The notes under the pieces: model-generated
What the model was told of the DNA's origin: nothing
The model's database searches: none
Seen by the model: only the letters and a program-made list of their open reading frames with translations
Source: Manduca sexta
Lineage: Eukaryota; Arthropoda; Insecta; Lepidoptera; Sphingidae
DNA: 64,000 nt
Direction of reading: 5' to 3'
NCBI RefSeq assembly: GCF_014839805.1
Contig: NC_051128.1
Span: 11,918,466-11,982,465 of the forward strand
Part shown: one piece after another, positions 36,835-45,800 of the stretch
How positions within the stretch are numbered: the stretch's first letter is position 1
Layout of the letters: each line of letters begins with the position of its first letter
Made by a program: the position numbers and the translations under genes

Positions 36835-39800
36835 CCTATAGTACTCCACGAACAAAGGGCTATCCAACGCAAAAAGAATTTTTCAGTTTGGACCGGTATT
36901 TCCTGAGATTAGCGCGTTCAAACAAACAAACAAACAAACAAAAAAACAAACAAACAAACAAACAAACTCTTCAGCTTTATATAATAGTATAGACAAGGCG
37001 GGTGAAGACCTATTTACATTAAAGTTTTCCGTCTCGATGATACGATTACTAAAGGAACATAAAGTTGTCACATGACCTTATTCCAGCGCGATAATAATAA
37101 ATTTATGTGTATGTTGTTACAGGCGGTATGCTCGCGCGTGTCGTCGCTGGAGTCCCTGCGCGAGCGCTCGGACCACGAGATGCGCGCGCTGCTGGCGGGC
37201 GCGCGCGACGAGGAGGTGCTGCGGCTGTGCCGCGCCATGCACCGGCTCAGGACTTATATCGGTGAGCGACATACCTATGCCAAGACAATCGTAAAAAAAA
37301 AGTTTAATTAAATATATTTTTAGGTGTCGGTATAAGCTGAATTGCTAATGGTTAAAATTAACATGTTAATAATCAATAATTATAATATTATATACAGCAT
37401 GTGGCTTGGAAAATAGGATTTGTTTTTTGAGTGTTTTTATTGGTATTGAATGTGCATGCATTTTCTTTACACATCATGAATATTACTATTAATATAAATG
37501 CAGAAGTTTGTAAAATATTTGGATATAATAATAATAATAGCAGCCCTGTATTATATACTTGCCCACTGCTGAGCACGGGCCTCCTCTACTACTGAGTGGG
37601 ATTAGGCCTTAGTCCACCACGCTGGCCTAGTGCGGATTGGTAGACTTCACACACCTTCGAAATTCCTATAAAGAACTTCTCAGATGTGAAGGTTTCTTCA
37701 CGATGTTTTCCTTCACCATTAAAGCGAACGATAAATGCACAAAAAATACACACATGATTTTTTTTAGATAAGTCAGAGGTGTGCGCCCTTGGGATTTGAA
37801 CCTGCGGACCTTCGTCTCGGCAGTCCGTTCCACACCCAACTAGGCTATCGCCGCTTTAAATATTTGTCTGTTTAGAAGTAAACGCAGAAACCGTTGAACG
37901 GACTTGGCACACGGGTAGACCATGTCATGTAGAGTAAGTTTGACTCGAATCGCTATTTCCCTCTTCAGAGGCGCTGGGTCGCGGCGAGGGCGGCGAGGGC
38001 GGCGCGGAGCTGCAGCTGTTCTGGGACTCGTGGGAGCGGCACGCGCGCGCCTCGCCGCGCCAGCCGCGCGCGCGCGCCGCCCGCCCCGCGCCGCCCGACT
38101 GCGACGCGCACCACTGCACGCCGCAGGGGAAGAAAGGTACACATACCTATGGGGAGACGGCGACATACATTTACAATAATAAAAAAACATTTTTTTTTTT
38201 GAGATAAACCTCTTGCAGAAATATTTTAAATTTTTGAACATTTTGTAGATTTTTAATCAGATAATTTTATGTGATCAGTGTTTACTGATCACATAAAATT
38301 ATCGTGTAACAGTATCGTGGGAAGTTTCGCTCTCAGTTAATTTTGTTACGACGAGATCTTAAATGAAGGTTAATGCTATATGTGTGGTGCAGGCGGCAAG
38401 TCCCCCACCACTCCAGTGGGCAAGCGCAAGCAGAATGCTCGGCTGGGCGCATTGGCACCACTCGGTCCTCTGGGCGGAGGGCCGCTGGCGGCGCCACTCG
38501 CCGCGCCGCTCACCAAGTCCCGCTCGCACGAGTCGCAGCTCTCCGCACGACCTGATGCTTCCGATCTCAGGTATAAGATCAATACTACCAGCGTTACATA
38601 CAAAATAAGACCGAGAGTCCTGTGTGACCGCACTTAGACAAAAAAGTTATAAAAAAATAGTGAATGGCTAAAGAAAAGTAATAGAAAATAAATCGGTAAT
38701 TTTTAGAATTCTTTTATGTCTTTTTTCTGTTTGTTTGCGTATATTTTCGAATCTGCTGAACGGATATTGATGTAGATTTCACATGATGAAAGATTAAAAT
38801 TGTGGATAAAATATAGGCTTTGTTCCATTAAACTAGATATTGGGAACAGTTAGTCATTTTAATATACTGAAGAAGTATCATATGATCACTTGAAAAAATG
38901 TTCTTTATATTTATCGATATTGGTAAATCTGATAAAGATACCTGCCAAATAAATCAACCTGTATAATCAGGACTAAATATGAATATGTTGTCTATTGAAT
39001 TATCATTTAACATTTATCTAATAAGAAGAGTATAATTTTTATCATATAAAAAATCTTACTATCTTAATAAAACGATTTAAAAAAATCATGCCATAAATTT
39101 TAAAGAAAAAAAAAATAAGTTGTTTTTTTAATATTTTTTTTTTTTTATTAATTGATGATGTCCCACAGCGACAACAGCCAGTCGTCTGCGCTGGGCGGCG
39201 GCTCGGCGGCCGACGACGCGCTGGAGGGCGACGCCTCGCCGCCCGCCTCCCCGCACGCCTCCCCGCACGCCTCTCCGCACGCCTCGCCGCACGACGCCGA
39301 CTCCGACCACACGCCGCTGCACCGGCCGCTACCCTACTACAACAACAACGTAACCACACCACCACTACTCTATATAAGTACCTACTCACTGGCAGTCGTA
39401 TGCTAGAGGCCGTCTGGATAGGTACCATAGTAATGCCTATTTCTACCGCCTTGCAGTAGTGTGTGTGCACTGTTGTGTTGTAATTACTGGGCATTATGAG
39501 ACTTATCATATGTCTCAGGGTGACTAGCGAAGTGGAATGCCATGCATTACTTTATAGTTTAAAGTTCTATACGCTACTGTTTCTCGAGGGTCGTATTACT
39601 TATTAGACGAGAGGCATGCTCGCCTCGTCATTCAACTGCAATAAAAAAAAATATAAGTATTACTCAGCAGCTCATTATATAACTCAAGATTATTAACAAT
39701 TATTTTTTGAGAATAATACTTTGTACGGATTGAAACGATAATCTTATGACTATTTCCGTCCCATTCACACAAAAATAGCCTAACTTTTTTTCATGGAATT

Positions 39801-42800
39801 ATAAATTTAATCCTATCTGTTTATGGTCTTGGTACAATATTCAAAAAACATAATGACGTGCCTGTTCGTTATGACTATAGTCGTGCACATATCCCGCGCA
39901 TGCGCAGGGCGTGTCGGCGCCGCGCTCGCCGCGCACGCCGACGGTGAGCCGCTGCATGGCGCACGACATCGCGCACCGCTTCACCAAGACCTTCAACATG
40001 ATCGCCACCTGCGACTACTGCGACAAACAGATGCTCTTCGGCTCCGGCTTGAAGTGCAAGGAGTGCAAGTTTAAATGTCACAGGTGAGCGGATTGCTTTG
40101 TTTTGTTATGGCTAAATGTGCTAAATACAGTGCAGTCAGTAGGGTAAAAGTGGAAGTCGAAAGAATAAAAGGCTGAAATATTAAATTAAAAAACAAAATG
40201 ATAACAGTTATTAATAAAAAGGTGGCGCAATATGTAAACCTCAAAAAAAACGGTTTGTGGCTAATAAGTTGTAAAAAAAAATACGTACAAAATTGTAAAA
40301 TAATTCCTTATTAAACGGTGTTACATATTCGTGAAATTACTATGATTTCAGAATATTTTATCATCATCATCACACGGTCTATCTATTTGACATAATTAAT
40401 TTTATTTTGCAGAGACTGCGAAAGTAAAGTTCCTCCATCGTGTGGCTTGCCGCCAGAATTCGTCGTTGCTTTCAAAGAAAAGTTTCATAAAGATGGTAAG
40501 TGGGTATTTAAAATTTTGCTTGATTTATTATTTTTGAATATTATTATATTTTTTACAAGTACATAAGTCATTTTGACTAAATGTTTTGTTGTATATTGAA
40601 TCATCGATGTTTGAAGCCGGTCTGAAGTTAGTTACGGGCCGTTAGACTTGAGGTCGTGTGAGTAGACGTGCAGCGTTACAGTAGGTGTTGCGTACTGTGT
40701 TGCAGCAGGCGGGTACATGTGCGCGTCGCCGGTGGGGTCGCGCGGGTTCCTGGCGTCGCTGACGAGCCGGCCGCGCCGCCGCCACGCGCCGCCCGTCATG
40801 CACCACAACGTCAGGGACGTGCGTACACACATACTCATTATTGTAATATATTTCATTTGCATTATGAAATTCAGATAATTTATATATTCTAGATGCAATA
40901 GATCTGTCGACACCAAACAAGCGGTTTTACATGATGGTCACACATATGTATTGAGTTTACTTGGTAGGAAACTATAAATCATGCAATGTAGGATAGATTG
41001 TGGATCTCACAGATAAAATTGAGCTATTATGATCTATCTGGAACAACGTAATATGTTTGGTGGTCATTTCGCTTCCTCAAAATTGTTTCCTTAAATATGT
41101 ACGTTATGTACTTATAATATTATGATTGTATTCTAGGGCGGAGGTGGACCAGACTCCTCGTCAAACACATCGTCGTGCAACAGCTCGACACCATCGTCAC
41201 CGGCGCTGGCGCCGCCCGCGACCCCCCACGGCACCCCGCACGCAACCCCGCACGCGACCCCCCACCAGCATCACCATCAACCGCCGTCACACCACCACGC
41301 GCCGCATCATAACAAGCACCAGTTCCACTTCCCAGGTATACGAGGTGTTTTTCAGGTATTTTTAATATTTATTTAGTAAATTTACACATAAACGCTTTGG
41401 TCCTTCGAGCTAATCAGTCCATACAAACAGGTCGGAATTATTGTGTCCACTAGTGAGGGATAATAGGGGACCGTCCTGTGTTTGATTTTGTTAATTATTC
41501 TATATGCAATGGTTAATAATACGAAAAAGAAGTACTCCTGCGAAAACTGCATTAAAATTGGTTAAAAAATGCGCCAGTAATTCATCTTTCAAATATTACT
41601 ATGTGCCGAAGTGGGCGCGAAGTGGGAATATCGCTTCATCTCTTTTTTTCGCACGCGTCGTAATGCCCGATGACGTCACACGTGGGTATTGCGCCTCTTT
41701 TCTGTTTCTTGTTACTTACCCCTTCTACCGAAATTGAAAGTCTTATTTGTTGATTTTTTACCGGATTTAAATAATTCTTTCTGTGTTATAATTTATATAA
41801 CGTAAATATTTGATAATAATAAAGAACAAAAATGAGTCCGGTCCCCTATATTGTCTTTCGTCAGTCAAAACCCTATCTGGACCCTACTACATTTATAGGC
41901 ACACACACAAAAACAATTTTAAATAGGTTATTTTTTTATCTATTTGTTTTTTAGAAATATAATTGTAAAAATAAATAACATTGTAACTAAAGTGTACTCT
42001 TTTAAAATTTATTAAAGTTATAACATTCAAAATGCATGTTATAGAATAAAATAATAACAGTTGTATTTGTGTTCAGAAGTAAAGCCGGCGGTGTCGAGTC
42101 CGAACCACTCTGCGCACGCGGCGCTGCAGTCCCCCGCACGCGCCGCGCCCGACAACCACGACATCATCTCCACCGCCAGCCTCAGGAGCGGTGAGTTACA
42201 TCATGAATACCACCACACAATAATGATCCCAATTTTAATCCTCGATACAATCCCGAAATTCCTCACCATCGTCATCAGCCAAGTCCACTGTTAAACTTAG
42301 GCCGGGGAGGCCTGGACTGGCCTACAGAAAACCAGACGGTCCTGTCAAAAGTCGATGCCAAAAATAAATCAATCAAAGTAAGTCATAGGTAACCATGTCG
42401 AAATAAACTTTGTTCTGATTGGTCCATTTTTGCGAAGAGTTGATAAAAGCGATTGAGATCATTTATTAAACGGCGATGATACACCTAAACTATGATTGTA
42501 GGAATCGGTCCAATGATAACACTTACCGTACATAAGGTATACAATCTGTTATAGTGGCTCACTTAAGTGTATTGCGTTCCGAGATGAAACTTTGTATATG
42601 CAGTTTTGAATATGTTGGGATAATTATGTCGGCTTGCAAAGGATAATCTCTCGACAACCTATTGGTTGCCACAATGTGGGGTTCAATCAAAAATTGTTAA
42701 ATTCGTTTTACAATCTGCCGCTTGCCTAGCGTCTAGCCCTCTGGGGGGTTCCTTTCTTAATGTATATACTAACTAGTTTGTTTTATTATAGATCGTTCAC

Positions 42801-45800
42801 GATGTATTTCCGGCTCCGGTTCGGGTTCGACGGACAGTCGTGCGGACTCGCTCGACCACACCAACAACTCGCGCTGGCCGCGGCAAAACAGCGTAAGTAC
42901 AACGCCTAATAGTACTAGACTGCTATGAAGTTAGTCGCTAATTTAGTTTCAGGAGAGACCTGTACAACGATCTAATACTACTTGGTCAGTTTGAAGTTAG
43001 TCACATTTAACTTAATTAGAATACGAAGGGTTCTGTATAAATTTATAGGTAAATATGTAAGTATACATATATTTACGGTTTTCAGATGTTTTTTTATACG
43101 TGCTGTAAGGTATTACTTCTTGTCAAATTTCATGATTCAAAGTCAACGGGGTCTCTAAAGGTTTTCATTCCCCTGTGAAATCGTCAATATGCAACATAGA
43201 CGGTCATAACTTATGATCCCGTCAACTTATAAGTTTGATTTTTTGACAGCTGAAAGAGACTGTAGTCCCGAGTATTTGATATAAATTTCAACTTGATACC
43301 CCTAAACATTCTTAGGGAAAAGGGGCTTTACAGACAAACAGACTGACAACAAAGTGATCCTATAAGGGTTTTTTTCAATGTACAGAACTCTACATATGTG
43401 ACTGTTCATTTCAACTATTCTCCCTGTATTATATGGGTTCAGATTTCTACATATTGTCCCAAAAACATTATACATATTACACACAGCTAAAACAAAACAT
43501 AGTTACAACAATATAAAATCAGTAAACCATGAAACAGATAGGGTTATTTCGAGCCTACATTAACCGGTCATAGTGTCGAACTCATAAATCAAGATGATAA
43601 TGAACTCGACACGCCTGAGCTTCCCTTCCTCTGATAACAAAAGCTCCGATAACAGCCAGTGTTATTAAAACCATTGTAGTGTTTGTGTTAAATTATGTGA
43701 GATTTATTCGTGTTAATTGTTTTTTATAACGCGGTATACAGGCTCTGTGTTATCGATTTTAATGATTAAGAACAAATTATCGATTTAGTTTAGTCGTTTA
43801 TGATATAATAAAAGTTTTTAAAAATGACCACCTTGATTCTACATCGTCGGAGATTATTTGAGGAAGTGAGTGTTTATTTTCGCATTATAATTTTTATAAG
43901 GTTGCTTTGTTGTCTACATTTTAAGTAGTGTTCAATATATTTATATACCAATTTTAAATTGAGACATTATAATTTTTTATGGCATTTCATACAGTGTTTA
44001 CAAAAATTAGGCATATAATATAAACAAAATAGATATTTAATAAGGACAAGATTAAGTGTCCGAAATTTTTGGGTACAACAATAAATATTTAAAGTATTTA
44101 TTTATTTAGATCCTTCGTAACTCTGTCCTGATACAACTTTGTAAGACAAAACATTTGCCCTAAGACTTGAGTACCTATCGCCTGATTTTAATTGACGATC
44201 CTAATTGCCATCTTGAAATCGACAGCGATAATGCACCAATCAGAACAACATTTGACCATCTCACAAACAATGACTTATTTTCATTGGTTTAGATTAAGAT
44301 TCGGATCGTCTATTGACATCGGTCGTAAATTATATGAAGCTCTATGACTTAGAAATTCAAGATCCAATTAATACTACATTATTGACGGCATAGATCCGAA
44401 TTCGAAAATAACCATATATTCAATCGACAATATATCGACTTATAATAATAATAATAATATCAGCCCTGTATTATATACTTGCCCACTGCTGAGCACGGGC
44501 CTCCTCTACTACTGAGAGGGATTAGGCCTTAGTCCACCACGCTGGCCTAGTGCGGGTTGGTAGACTTCACACACCTTCGAAATTCCTATAGAGAACTTCT
44601 CGGATGTACAGGTTTCCTCACGATGTTTTCCTTCACCGTTATATCGACTTATTTTCTTGAAATGATACTATTTCATTAGTCACTAGGCGGGCCATGAAAG
44701 TCAAAGTCTACGAAACGTCAGGAGAAAATAATAATATGAATAACCGTGATGAAATTCGTAAATAGTTTTATATCAATGACGTATTTTCTTTTTCCAAAGT
44801 TGTCGATGAAAGAGTGGGACATACCGTACGACGAGCTGAAGCTGTTCGAGGTGATCGGCACGGGCCGCTTCGGCACCGTGTACCGCGGCAGCTGGCACGG
44901 CGCCGTCGCCGTCAAGCTGCTGCACGTGCACTCGCTCAGCGACGACTGCGTGCCGCTCGACACCTTCAAACACGAGGTGAGATGGCACCATACAACTATA
45001 TAAAACGTAAACGAACGAGTGATATGGTTTAACGAATGGTAAAACTTGGGGTAATGATGTAGCGATTTATTATTCAAGGATAGGAAAGGAACCATAAAAC
45101 TATATAGAATGGTAAAATTTGGGGTAATTATGTGGCAATTTTTTATTCCAGTATAGGAAAGGAACCATAAAACTATATAAAATGGTAGAACTTGGGGTAT
45201 AATGTGGCGGTATTTTATTCCGGTATAGGAAAGTAGATAGTGTACCTGATGGTAAGTAAAATACAGACTAAATATAATGTTTAATCATGAGAGGTTTTCG
45301 ATCTTGTGACGGTCGATAAAATTATGTCTCACTTTAATAATAAGATATAAGGACATAAAAATGTAACTAAAATTATTGTATACTTAGTATGCAAATATAT
45401 AAAATAAATGAATTGCATTCCATTCATTAAATGTTCTGTCACCATTGTTCAAACTTTTTACCGACTTCAAAACGTTTTAAAGACACCTAATTTCGTTACA
45501 ATGACATTCCTAAAGTTCGTTAAATTTAAATAGCATTTCTTTACATGCCAGGCTAATCTGAACTCTGTGTGCAGGTGGCGACGTTCCGCAAGACCCGGCA
45601 CGAGAACCTGGTGCTGTTCATGGGCGCGTGCATGAAGCCGCCGCGCCTCGCCATCGTCACGTCGCTGTGCAAGGGCATGACGTTGTACACGCACATCCAC
45701 CTGCGCAAGGACAAGTTCACCGCCAACAAGAGCGTGCTCGTCGCCCAGCAGATATCACAGGTGAGATCGATGCACCAATTCATTTTTTTTTTTTTTTATA

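Larger units (their letters stand above)
35457..37122. other. Remainder of Ksr intron 2, repeat-rich
   Basis: It contains the LINE-tail-like copies at 36286-36494 and 36538-36980. I see no host exon. The short ORFs at 36075-36290 and 36616-36834 fall in repeat sequence. Confidence 0.6.

Noticed and set aside
37840..40920. Long Arg/Ala-rich ORFs on the minus strand and in alternative frames over Ksr exons
   Set aside because: They are GC-rich shadows of true exons. The Ksr frame has domain matches and consistent splice phases.
44440..44460. (AAT)n run considered as an independent microsatellite
   Set aside because: It is the tail of the truncated SINE.
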